Shown: piece after piece, positions 53,646 through 64,000 of the stretch
How positions within the stretch are numbered: the stretch's first letter is position 1
Layout: each line of letters starts with the position of its first letter
Source: Xanthoparmelia taractica
Lineage: Eukaryota; Ascomycota; Lecanoromycetes; Lecanorales; Parmeliaceae
Assembly: GCA_033085395.1 (NCBI GenBank)
Contig: JANQBS010000152.1
Coordinates: 35,156-99,155, forward strand
DNA length: 64,000 nucleotides
Direction: 5' to 3'
Notes under the pieces: model-generated
Told to the model about the DNA's origin: nothing
What the model saw: the letters and a program-made list of their open reading frames with translations, nothing else
Databases searched by the model: none
Position numbers and translations under genes: made by a program

Positions 53646-54532
53646 ACTCGGGACAGTCCCCCTCCAGTCCCCCTTCACGCTAAATAAGCCTCTCGGCGCA
53701 TGATCTGCTGGCTAGCTTCAGACTATACCGCATTTAGATGGACCCTGCACCAGAAATTGGTGGGGGCCCGCGCCGGCCTGTCGTATCATTTGTGAGAGCC
53801 TTAAGAAGTTAAGATATCTCAACAGTCAATCCAAAACGTTCAATCTCTTTTATATTCGTCCACTATGAATACTTCTAACTATGCTACGTCTATTGCAGAC
53901 AAGAAAAGACGTGTATTCGCTATATTTTCAGCTAGTTATAAGCGTTCTTCTGTAACTGGCGGGGTGTTTGATAGCAAGAATACAATCATCCTCCGGATGA
54001 AAGAATAGTCTTATTTTTAAGGCTTCGCTGCAGTCCCGACTACCGCTGAATAATTAAGCTAATATTAATAATTTTGACGATTTCTCTTCTCTTTCTCCCG
54101 CATTAGTTAGAAAAGCACTCGCTCTTATAGAATAACTCGATCGTCGTAATTAGCAGAAGAGACTCGTTTTTTCGAAGAATTTAAATTTAATCTCAGAGGA
54201 ACTTACTCGCTCTATAATAATTAGAGTTAAACGAGAATCAATAATTAAGTTATTTAAATAGACTAGATTGAAGTTCCAAAAAGATTATAACGCGAATTTT
54301 TAAAATATAACGAATTATTAAGCGTAGAGAGGCGATAGTGAGAAAGTAGACGAAGATAATAAAGTCTAGAAAGAAGAATATTAGTTAGTTAACTAAATAT
54401 TTGCGAAGTTCTTTATTGTAGAATAATTAGATTAAAAATTAATAAATGGGGGGGAGTAGAATCCTTATCGAATATACCCGCTAGGGCTAAATTAGTATAA
54501 AGGGGGACTGTGAGGGGAGGACTGTCCCGAGT
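53646..54532. mobile_element. Inverted-repeat-bounded unit, non-autonomous DNA transposon or fold-back element
   Basis: The left end (53646-53690, ACTCGGGACAGTCC then CAGTCCCCCTTCACGCTAA) is repeated in inverted orientation at 54486-54532 (complement CAGTCCCCCTTTATACTAA, and ACTCGGGACAGTCC). Differences are mostly C-to-T type. The 880-base interior starts GC-balanced, contains a short frame from ATG 53864 (MNTSNYATSIADKKRRVFA), then changes near 54020 to AT-rich DNA where stops replace likely Gln and Trp. The direct repeats expected from target duplication were not identified. The class is uncertain; pogo/Fot-like or MITE are possible. Confidence 0.55.
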
Positions 54533-57528
54533 ACGGGCCGGAAAGGTCTGGTATATTTGGTGAGATATCCCATATTATATCGTATTATATTATACCATAG
54601 GAGAGTATTATAAGGGAATTATATCAGATCACTTATAAAGATATAAGATGGAAAATTATTAATATTATAAAATAGTCTAAGAAATTTCTAATATATATAG
54701 GAGTATTTTATAATATAAATTATTTCTTATATTAGATGACGAATAAGATAAGAAAATTTCAAATTAATATATAAGTTAGGGCGAAATTAGCTTAAGTAAT
54801 TATTAAACTTCGACACTTAATAAGTAATATTAAGATAAACTCTCTTCTAATTTAATCTCGCTAAGTAAATATAATTATTCTAATAAATAATAACTAGAAT
54901 AATAATTATAATACATTATTTTCTTGAATTGTAATCTACGTAAGATCGTTAAGTCGATCTCTTCTCTAATTATTTATAGAATAATTTTAAATTATCTCTC
55001 TTATTCTTTTCGTAGATCTTTAATCTATAGAGATTAATCTTTTATTACTTTACGTTCGCTTCTCTCCTCTTAATTAAAGAATAATTAATAAATAAAATTT
55101 TAATAAAAAAGAATTAATTTCTTACTTAAATTAATCTAAAGAGTACTTTATTATTATTACTAATATAATTAATATTAGAAATCTCCTCTATTTAATAATT
55201 TCGAATTTTTTAATTAATCTATTTAGCTTTAAGTAATATATTAAGATCTTTCTCTAAGTTTAATATATTTTATTCGTAGCTATTTTATTAATATTTTATA
55301 TAAGAAATTATTATTAAGACTTAAAAGATTAAAGGCGAATAGCTTTTTTAATTATTATATAGTCGCTTAATCTATAAAAAATATCGCTTATAAGTTATAG
55401 CTTTATTAAATACAACTAAGATATCTTTAGTTACACGTATTATTAATAAGATTTAAGACTTTAAGTTTTTTTATTAATTAAGAATTAATAGACTCTTAAA
55501 ATAAGTAAAAGATACTTAATTAAGATTAGAAATTTAAGCTATAACTAGAATAATAGATAGAATATTAATCTTCTCTTTTATATTATTAAAATTAATTATT
55601 ATTTGACACTTCTATCGTCTTTTCGATCTTATTAATAATATTATTAAGCGACTCTACGCGACTTCTTACTCGTTTAGCCCTCTACATTTAATTATTAATA
55701 TTAAGATATTAATAATTTCAATACGTTTATTCGAGCGTATTTTAATATATCTCTACTTAAAATATTTAATTAGACTTAACTTCTTAATTCGATTCTTTTA
55801 ATATTATATTTTCGTAGCTTAAACGTAAAAATATTATCTATTTATAGAGATATTTTATATTCGATTAAGTCTCGCTATAATAGATAGTTAACTTCTTACA
55901 AGTCGCCTTTAAAGTCTCGCGAAGTTTAACTTTTCACGAAACTCGCTTACGTCTTAGCTTTCGAATCTCCTTCTTAATATAATTAAAAAATCTATTATAG
56001 ATATTAAATATATAATAAATTATTAACTCTTTACTTTTATTTATTAGCTTCGTAAAAATATAAAAGAGTCTAATTAATTTAATTAGATATTTGACTTACG
56101 ATTATTTATTCGCGCTAAGTTTAAGAAAGTCGTTTAATTTCTTCTTAAAAAAGCGATTAATATCGTTATAAAATAGATAAGATCGTATTAATATATAATA
56201 GATTAAGTTTTAATAAACTTTAATATTTTAAAATAATTTAAGTGCGCGTTTTTATTAATATAGCTTTTTATTAATAGATAGATAATATTAATTAATTAAG
56301 TTATAAGTATTATTAAGTCATATAGATTAAAGCTTAAAGAAATACTTCTTACGCTAACTGCTAGCATTAATATAAACCCTTATTTTACGAATCTATATAT
56401 ATTAGATATTAATAATAGCTAGAATAATAACTAGAATTTATATATTTTAGCTAAAGTTATTAATAGATCTTTTTCTTATCTTTAAATAGCGTTTTATTTC
56501 TTCGAATTATATTAGCTTTTCTAAAAGTTCTCGTTAATTAGACTAACGCGAATCTTATTAAGAAGCTCTTATAAGAATAATTAAATAATATACGTTATAT
56601 AGAGAATATATTTAAGACTTCTCGTATTCTATTCTTTAAGATTAAATAAATTATTAAACTCACTTTATAAAAAGATCTCGATTAAATTATAAAAGAGTGT
56701 ATTATTATTAATCGCATTATCGATTATTAAAGTTATAATTCGCGCCTTAAGTATATACTTCTTAAGAATTAATTATACGAGACTTATAAACTTCGTATTA
56801 ATATATTTATTCTCGATATACTTAAATCTTAGAAGCTTCTTATAATATCTTTAATCGTAATTAATAAAGAAGCTAAGAAGTATAAAATACGATTAATAAT
56901 TATTAGTCGATTAGTTATTTAAAATTAAAGATATCTTAATCTTATTATTTAATAGACTCGTATATAAATCTAACTTAATCTCTTTAACTTTAGAAAGTAA
57001 TCGATTTTTAATTATAAATATAAAATTTATATTTACGAGAGAGTTAAGATAGCGAAAGGTTTATAATATCTCTAAATTATCGATAATAGTAAATAAGATA
57101 TCTATAGCTATAATTTAATAACGAAATTACTCGAGAAAGTTCGCGCGAGTAAGATATCTATTATCTAGCTTTATCTTAATATCTTTTTTTAATTATCTCT
57201 AAAGCGTAAAATATTAATTTTAATTATTATTCTAATTATTAAATATTAAATAAATTAAATAAATAATATATCTATCGTTAATAGTTCTTAATAATTATTA
57301 TCTATTAAAGTATATTAAGATTCGACTTTTATACGTATACTTTCGATTTAAGATATAAATTTATTTTCGTAATATTATAGTCTATTAATAAGTGAATAAA
57401 AATATTATCGCAGTAACGATATATAATATATAACTCTTTAGTAAATCGAAGGGCGTAATCTTAAAAATATTTTTATTTCGTAATCTTTTAAATTATAGAG
57501 TCTTAATTCACTCTTTATCTGTTACGAG
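54533..57528 (-). mobile_element. RIP-degraded transposon DNA with hAT-like traces
   Basis: Three kilobases at extreme AT content, nearly devoid of CpA/TpG yet rich in CpG. Translated on the minus strand with stops read through, the stretch near 56730-56560 gives a IDNAINNN-like core followed by ITYII.LFL.ELL, resembling the TDNASNN...HVIQLxL region of hAT transposases. KIRVYINASS near 56400 resembles the INASPQRRE segment. The C-terminus could be the fragment at 53517, separated by the inverted-repeat unit and by DNA of unclear origin. No intact gene remains. Confidence 0.45.
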
Positions 57529-57705
57529 TGTGACGACTACATAGGCCTGCAACACCAAGTCGGCTTACCTTCCCAATTGGGACTAGCCCCTATAGGCCTT
57601 GGCGTCCCTCATAGATATTCCTTTTCAGCTAGATAGTTCCTCCTTAGACTTAATTTATTCGTTACACACCACTATTAACTTGATCTAATTGTAGTCCTAA
57701 CATTA
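57529..57705 (+). repeat. 5' LTR of the chromovirus
   Basis: Begins TGTGACGACTACATAGG and ends near CCTAACATTA. It pairs with the copy at 63735 over 177 bases with about 17 differences, all transitions. It keeps far more CpA and TpG than the interior. Confidence 0.9.
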
Positions 57706-58829
57706 AATTAAGTCTTATCTTCTTATTACGCTCGTGGGACGTGCGAGTTAAAAGAATTCGTTTACGATGTGGTCGACGACTTCGAAAGACACTAATATGT
57801 ATCATCTTAGATATCTCTTAAATTATACGGACGTACTATTAGAAGGTCTAAATCATACGAAATCATTAAAGACTTATTAGCAAGCGAGATCAAAGAAATT
57901 GTAGTAAGGTAGCTCTCAAATTATACGAAGTGCCTCCTTATAGTTAAACATCAATAATATAACATCTACTTATTCAACACTCGGCCCCGCGACGCGACTA
58001 TGAGTTACGCGGTTAGTCTATCGATTAGTGTGCTCTAGACGTATTTCTAACACGGTTTAGTCGTTTCATTACTAGTTAGTGTAGTAATTAGAGTCGTGCA
58101 TATACGCTAGCAAGAATTACTTATATAACTCACTTCTCGACGCCACGCATTAATAGAGCGTTCTCTAAAGTCTATTCGACTGTAAGCACATCTTATTTAA
58201 ATAACTGTTACGTGTGTTGTGATCGGCTCAAGACACTCACTGTGAACTCAGCTAAGTCCGTCCTTATTGTATTAATTTTGATCCCGGCTCGAGCGGATTT
58301 CGCATAAAAAAGTGGTTCTATTTAAAAGTTCGGAGAAAACTATTACTTTCTTATAAAATCGGACGATATCTTAACATTATATCACACACTTGACGGTCTA
58401 TCTATAGCTTCTATAGGATGCCTCGAGGTACGGAGTAGGGCGCGGGAGGTTCTCAGGCGGGAATAGATCTCGTAATCTATTCCACGCTGCCCTTTAACCT
58501 AAAACGTTATCTTAAGAATACTCTAAATCGACGAGTGTCTATATTATCTAGAAACACTTCCCGCGCGTTCGAGGATCTTATCTCCGCCTAAAATATAGTT
58601 ACTTAGAAATAGCTAATTTAGTGGGCTAATACGAATTCTAAAGAGTTCTTGATTATTCTAAATAAGCTCCGCGAATAGCGCGATCTCGGGGTGAAAGTTA
58701 TTTAATTATATGACTCTCTGCTTAAAGAGAATTCGAATTATAAGCTAAAATATAAAAAAGAATAAAAGAAGAAGAAGGAGGCTAGGACTACACTCGATCG
58801 ACTTTAAGTAGCTTATGATTATTTATAAC

Positions 58830-59760
58830 AATAAGTGTAGAATCTTTAGTATTAACTCCGAAGATCCCGTGAGAGATCTATTGATTTGATATAGGTTCAA
58901 GCCTCAGCTAGACGCTTCAAGAAGTTTTTCTATTCTTTAATATTAATTAATGATAAAGAATCTTAATAAGATAACTAAATTAGTTAAATATTTAGTAAGT
59001 TGGAGATTAATTAAGATTATTTCGATAATAAGATAGCTAGAATCGCTTACGTTAAGTCTCGCATTAGTGAGAAAGTAGCTAAAGTCATCTATGCTCGATC
59101 TTATCGTCTGAGCTTCGATCTTTATTAAATTATCGATGAGATCCTAGACGATTTATAGAAATTATTCGAGGACTCGAATCGTGAAGTAAATAGAGCTCGC
59201 GAGTATAAGGCCTTGAAATAGAAAGATCTTTCGTTTAGCGACTTCTATTAAGACTTTAGACGTCTCGCTATGGAGTTAAGTGTGTTAAATAAAGCCCAAC
59301 TTCGGGATATAGATAAGAAGCTCGTTCCTTATCTTCGTATAATCTAGGCTAACTTCTCTATCGAGTTTATCACGATATTCGCCCTAAAAGTATTCTTAAC
59401 TCGAATGGATAATAAGTATCGTATTATATATTAGGAAAAGATAGTTAAGAAGGCCAAGAACGTGATAAATAAGGCACGAGTCTCTAAGCGTATAACGTTT
59501 ATATCTAGTTCTATAAATATCTCCTTTTCTCGAACGAATCTAATTCCTCGACGTTTCTCTCTCGCTATAAAGTAATAATAGCGAAAGGCTATTAAGGATT
59601 AGAAGGAAAATACCTATTACATTTATTATAAGAAGAAACACTTATTATTCGCTTATTCAAAACGTCGATCCTCTTATCGAGTTAATAAGATAAAAAGTTA
59701 GAATAAAGAGAGTTTCGTGAAATCGAAGTCTAAATAGTTCGATTCGGAAAACTCGTAACC
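58830..59760 (+). pseudogene. gag region of the chromovirus, RIP-mutated
   Basis: The readable frame contains RAREYKALK, SFSDFY, DFRRLAMELS, LVPYLR and FLTRMDNKYR, which are usual words of Ty3-type capsid proteins, interrupted by stops. At 59611-59660 the nucleocapsid zinc knuckle is visible as YYIYYKKKHLLFAYS. The three positions where cysteines are expected are tyrosine, as G-to-A change of TGT/TGC would give. No start codon or full frame survives. Confidence 0.75.
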
Positions 59761-60499
59761 TTATTTATAGTCACGGATTGAGGTGAGATTCTATCTTTGT
59801 GTAATCTCGAAGAGGCTCGGCGTGAGTTATTCGCAGCGAAATCGTTTCTAGTCTAAGAAAGTCTGACTTTTCAAGGAAAGGTCTATTACGTCTAAATCCT
59901 TATCGATATCGAGGCTACTAAATACGCGTTTATTGATAAACGCCTAATTCACGAGATTTATTAGTTACTAGGTATATAACTCGTTTCTCTTACAAAGCCT
60001 AGACTAATTCGAGACTATAACGGGCAACTTAGTAAGAAGTCTATTACGCACGTTATATATTTAAATCTTATCTTTTCGGGGCATAAAGAACTTATAACCT
60101 TAATGCTTATAGCGGATTTGAGATAATATATAGTTATCCTAGATAAATCATAGATAAATCGCTTTAATATACTTCTAGACATGAGCAACGATTTCATTCT
60201 CTTTCGAGACCATTCGTCACAAACTCCCTTTATTTTCATCACTTATTTATCTATAAAATTAATATCCTCGATCGAGACTTCTAAATCAACCCAACCCCGG
60301 CCAACGATTCTCACTCGCCCACAACTCACGTCTAAGAATTATTTATTTCTATCTATAGCATCACTGCTGCCCCCTTTGCGATATTGACTAAACAGGCGGA
60401 GTACTCTAAGACTTAATTATTTGCTATATCGATGGAAGATATCGATCAAAACATAGCACATAACGCTGAGTCTAGAGCGGAAAAAATTAGTCTTTCTTT

Positions 60500-63400
60500 A
60501 GTGGAGACGGCTATCTAGAATTTAGACGAAGTCAAGAAGCTATTTCCTTCTTAGTATTATAAGTTTCTAAACGTCTTTAATCGTTTTAAAGTCGATTAGC
60601 TCTCTTCGCATCGCCCTTATAATTATAAGATCGAGTTTATCGATAACTCCAAGCCGCCTTAGAGTCGCGTTTATTATATATTTTTTTATAAACTTTAGAA
60701 GGTTAAAGAGTATCTAATAGATAATCTATTTAAGGACTTCATCACTTCTAATAAAACTTCTTATTCGTTATCGATTCTATTTATTCTAAAAATCAACGAT
60801 GATCTTCGTTTCTATATAAATTATCGGAAATTAAATGCTATAACGAAACGTAATCGATATTCACTTCCTCTAATAGAGGAAGTTATTAATAAAATTAGAG
60901 AATATCGTTATCTCACCCGCCTAGATATTATCGCCGCATTTAATAAGCTACGAATAAACCCCGATAATAAGGATTATACGATCTTCATTACAGCCCTCGA
61001 AGTCTATAAGTATCAAGTATTATTCTTCAAACTAACGAATAGACCGAGCACTTTCTAATAATACATCAATAATATTCTATTTGATTTCCTAAATAACTTC
61101 TATTAAGTCTATCTAGACGATATTCTTATCTATAGTCAAAAGAAGGCGGAACATCAAAAGCACGTTAAACAAGTTCTTTAATATCTATGGAAGACTAGTC
61201 TATAGATAAATATCAAGAAATGCGAATTCGATATAAAAGAGATCGTGTTTCTAGGGATTATTATATTAAGAACTAGTCTACGAATGAATTCTCATAAGGT
61301 CGAGATTATACTTAATTAAAGTATTCCTACGAATTTAAAGGAGGTTCAAGATTTTATAGGATTTGTAAACTTCTATCGGCGCTTTATCCATAAGTTTTCC
61401 AAGTTAATTAAGCCCTTGGTCAACCTCACGAAGAAGAATACTCCCTTTATCTGAAATAAGATCTACGTTAAGTCGTTCGACGACCTCAAAAAGCGTGTAA
61501 TCACTATCTCAGTGCTACGCCACTTTAATCTTAAACGTTAGACTATTCTTGAGATTAATTCTTCTAACTATGTGCTAAAAGGAATCTTATCTTAATATAA
61601 TGGCGACGGAGTTTTATATTCTATAATATTCTATAGCAAGAGTATAATTCCAGCGAAATGTAACTATTATATCTATGATAAGGAGTTACTAGCGATTATC
61701 CGATGCTTCGAATATTAACGGCCCGAACTGGAATATATCGAGCTATCTATTCAAGTGTTTACTGATTATTAGGCCTTGAAAACCTTTATGGAAAATAAGG
61801 AGCTTACGCGACGTCAAGCCCGCTATCTAGATATTCTCTCTAAATTTAATTTTTAGATTATCTTTCGTGCGAGAATAGCTAATAGTAAAGTCGACGCCCT
61901 AATAAGAATATTATTATTTATCTCAGCGAACGAAGCTAATAAAAGAAGTTAATATTAATATTAAACGATTCTCATCTCGGACCGCGTTCAAATCCGAGTT
62001 ATAGAGCTCGAAGAAGGTCTATTTAAACGAATTTATAAGGTTAATTAAGAGAACTCTATATATAACGAATTTTATAAAGCAATAAGCTATAATTAGATTA
62101 AACTCTATAGTCACACGCTAAGTCGATATCGTATCGTTGATAAGACCCTCTTTAAAAACGAACTACTATGGGTCTCGGCCGAGTTTTATACGAAGCTATT
62201 AAGGGAGGTTTATAATTAATCTTTTAGTAATCATCTAGGAATACGAAGAACGATTAACTTACTTCTACGTTACTACTATTGGCCTGGCTACGTTAATACG
62301 GTTAAATAGTATATTCGCAATTGCTATCACTGTTAACGCAGTAAGGCCCCCCGAGATAAAGCAAATGAACTATTAATATTACTTTCAATCCCTTAAGGTC
62401 GTTGGTAAGACGTTTTTATAGATTTTATTATCGATTTACTCTTATCAGACGATTTTAACGTTATCTATATTCTTATATATCGTCTTACAAAGAAACGTTA
62501 CTACGTGCCCTATCACTAGGAAGATAACGGTTATTTATCCGAGAAACTCGTTTAGATTCTTATATGAAACCTTTTTCGACTATACGGGTTATTATAATCG
62601 CTCACATTAGATAGGGGTGTATAATTCATATCTACACTTTGGAAAAGCCTCTATAAGCGGCTACGCATTAAGGTTAACTTATTTATTATATATTATCCCG
62701 AAACGGACGGCTAGATCGAGAGGACTAATTAGAATATAAAGCGAGGTCTTCGTATTTATTATAACTACTTATAAGACGATTAAGTTAAATAAATTCCTAT
62801 AATAAAATTCAGTGATAATAATAACACCTCGTTCGCTATATTCCTCACCCCCTTCTACTTTAATTAAGGTTTTCATCCTCGCATATTCTTTGATCGAGAT
62901 TATACTTCTTATAAGATCACACGCGAGCGCTTATAAGTCTTAAAGGTAGAAGATATTACGATTAAGATAAAGGAGATTCTAGAATTTAAACGATCTTAAT
63001 TAGCGAAAACACGTAGAGTTATAGATGCATAGACGAATAAACACCGTAAGGAGATCACTTACGACGTGGGGAACTGGGCCTAGCTATCGTTCAAAAATAT
63101 TAGAATTAAACGCCCCTATAAGAACCTCGAAGATAAGTAACTCGGCTCATATAGAATAATTAAATAAGTCGATACCTCATATCGTTTAGAACTCTCTTAT
63201 AATATAAGGATTTATTTAATCTTTAGCCCTAAGATGTTTAGGCCTACGGCTATAAATCCTCTATTAGAACAGAAGCACGATTCTCTTAAATTTATAATAG
63301 TTAATGAAAAAGAGTCATAAGACGTAAACGATATATTGAACTCTAGGCGTTATTATAGGCGACTTTAGTATAAGATCAAATAAATCGATCTAAATAGAGA

Positions 63401-63500
63401 TAATAACTAATACTATATCGATTAAGATAAGTTCGAAGACTTTAGAAAAGTGATAAATAAATTTTATAGACGATATCTTAACAAATCGCGCTAGGCCCGA
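60500..63500 (+). pseudogene. pol region of the chromovirus (RT, RNase H, integrase, chromodomain), RIP-mutated
   Basis: Reading through stops, reverse transcriptase shows FYINYRKLNAITKRNRYSLP, YLTRLDIIAAFNKLRI and YLDDILIYS. The thumb/connection shows GFVNFYRRFIHKFSKL. RNase H has lost its first catalytic Asp (ILEINSS) and keeps the YDKELLAIIRCFE region. Integrase shows YYWPGYVN, CYHC of the HHCC zinc finger, and later core words. The C-terminal chromodomain occupies about 63306-63480 (DDILNSRRYYRRL-like, with substitutions). The stop positions replace Trp and Gln throughout. Confidence 0.85.
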
Positions 63501-63734
63501 TATGAAATTAGACTTCGATTAATTTTTATTTATTATTTAGATCTATGCGTTAGCACTGCGATAGACTTAGCGGAGAAGCCCGGCCAGTCGCGAGTAAATC
63601 GAAATATCTCACACCTCGTCCCTACACAAAATAGCATGCGTTTCTTCTAGGCGTTCTAGATTATTTCTATATACGAATACTATTCTTCTATAGCGCTAAG
63701 ATATCGCTATTCGAGGGAAAGGTAATATTACAAA

Positions 63735-63911
63735 TATAACGACTACATAGGCCTGCAACATCAAGTCGGCTTACCTTTTCAATTAAGACTAGCCCCTATA
63801 GGCCTTGGCGTCCCTTATAAATATTCCTTCCCAGCTAGATGGTTCCTTCTTAGACTTAATTTATTCGTTACACATTATTATTAACTTGATCTAATTGCAG
63901 TCCTAACATTA
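63735..63911 (+). repeat. 3' LTR of the chromovirus
   Basis: Begins TATAACGACTACATAGG, where the first LTR has TGTGAC, and ends CCTAACATTA. A purine-rich GAGGGAAAGG just upstream (about 63713-63722) could be the polypurine tract. Confidence 0.88.
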
Positions 63912-64000
63912 TCGATAATTAAAATTCTTAATCTAATTTTTAATTACTTAACTTATCTTTAATTATTAATTTATTTATATATTATACTTAACTTCGTTAT
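63912..64000. other. AT-rich flank continuing beyond the window
   Basis: Sequence of the same low-GC, CpA-poor type as before the element, showing that the chromovirus sits inside an already mutated AT-rich block. Confidence 0.6.

Larger units (their letters stand above)
57529..63911 (+). mobile_element. Ty3/gypsy chromovirus LTR retrotransposon, full length but RIP-inactivated
   Basis: Two direct 177-bp repeats (57529-57705 and 63735-63911) bound 6.0 kb of internal DNA. Plus-strand traces in order are gag (about 58830-59580), a zinc-knuckle remnant (59611-59660), reverse transcriptase with the YLDD box (61109-61130) and RNase H, integrase with YYWPGYVN (62271-62300) and RNCYHC, and an integrase-terminal chromodomain (about 63306-63480). 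The order RT-RNase H-integrase-chromodomain is that of fungal chromoviruses. Nearly every break is a TAG or TAA where Trp or Gln is expected. The element has no intact frame and is not mobile by itself. Confidence 0.88.

Noticed and set aside
53374..53703. Plus-strand open frame across the ankyrin/hAT junction
   Set aside because: It reads antisense to the ankyrin and hAT coding traces and through the hAT-type repeats. No domain is visible.
60015..60387. Two short frames (minus 60242-60015, plus 60181-60387) inside the chromovirus
   Set aside because: They lie within the RIP-mutated pol region and arise by chance from AT-rich sequence.

Overview
The window is nuclear DNA of a filamentous ascomycete (Pezizomycotina; class not determinable by eye). 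Evidence: spliceosomal introns of about 50-70 bases with GTAAGT-like donors and CTGAC-like branch sites, compact genes on both strands, single-copy fungal housekeeping genes whose family members are easily recognised (RIO2, RPN1, CEF1, ESF2, NMD3, LEU5, PEX12, EGT1, DCS1), and an AT-rich block whose decay matches repeat-induced point mutation (RIP).

Layout. Bases 1-53,000 are a gene-dense, GC-balanced segment. In order: the 3' part of NADPH-cytochrome P450 reductase (+), an RBMS/MSSP-type RNA-binding protein (+), RIO2 kinase (-), proteasome RPN1 (+), a MATE transporter (-), a small putative mitochondrial protein (-), splicing factor CEF1/CDC5 (+), ribosome-biogenesis factor ESF2 (+), a small unknown protein (-), 60S export adaptor NMD3 (-), a short ATP25 (+), an MT-A70/METTL4-like methyltransferase (-), a secreted cysteine-rich protein (+), a LEU5-type mitochondrial carrier (+), a DUF92/TMEM19 membrane protein (+), a broken beta-lactamase-like gene (+), a Git3/GPR1-type receptor (-), a UCH-type deubiquitinase (-), peroxin PEX12 (+), ergothioneine synthase EGT1 (+), a histidine/cysteine-containing unknown (+), a disordered unknown (-), scavenger decapping enzyme DCS1 (+), and two neighbouring, apparently related TPR-like genes (-).

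Bases about 53,000-64,000 are a transposon graveyard. A 5'-truncated ankyrin gene abuts hAT-type transposon ends and a hAT transposase C-terminus. This is followed by an inverted-repeat-bounded unit, a long AT-rich stretch with hAT-like coding traces on the minus strand, and a complete but heavily mutated Ty3/gypsy chromovirus with two 177-bp LTRs (57,529-57,705 and 63,735-63,911). Stop codons in these relics sit mostly where Trp or Gln is expected and CpA/TpG is scarce, the signature of RIP.

The genes do not form an obvious pathway cluster. Four touch ribosome biogenesis (RIO2, ESF2, NMD3, and the proteasome base indirectly), but they are interleaved with unrelated genes. Divergent pairs with intergenic gaps of 190-310 bases (RIO2/RPN1, small mitochondrial protein/CEF1, NMD3/ATP25, UCH/PEX12, unknown/DCS1) suggest shared promoters. 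Exon coordinates were worked out by hand from splice signals and reading-frame continuity. Family assignments come from recognised motifs, not from a search.
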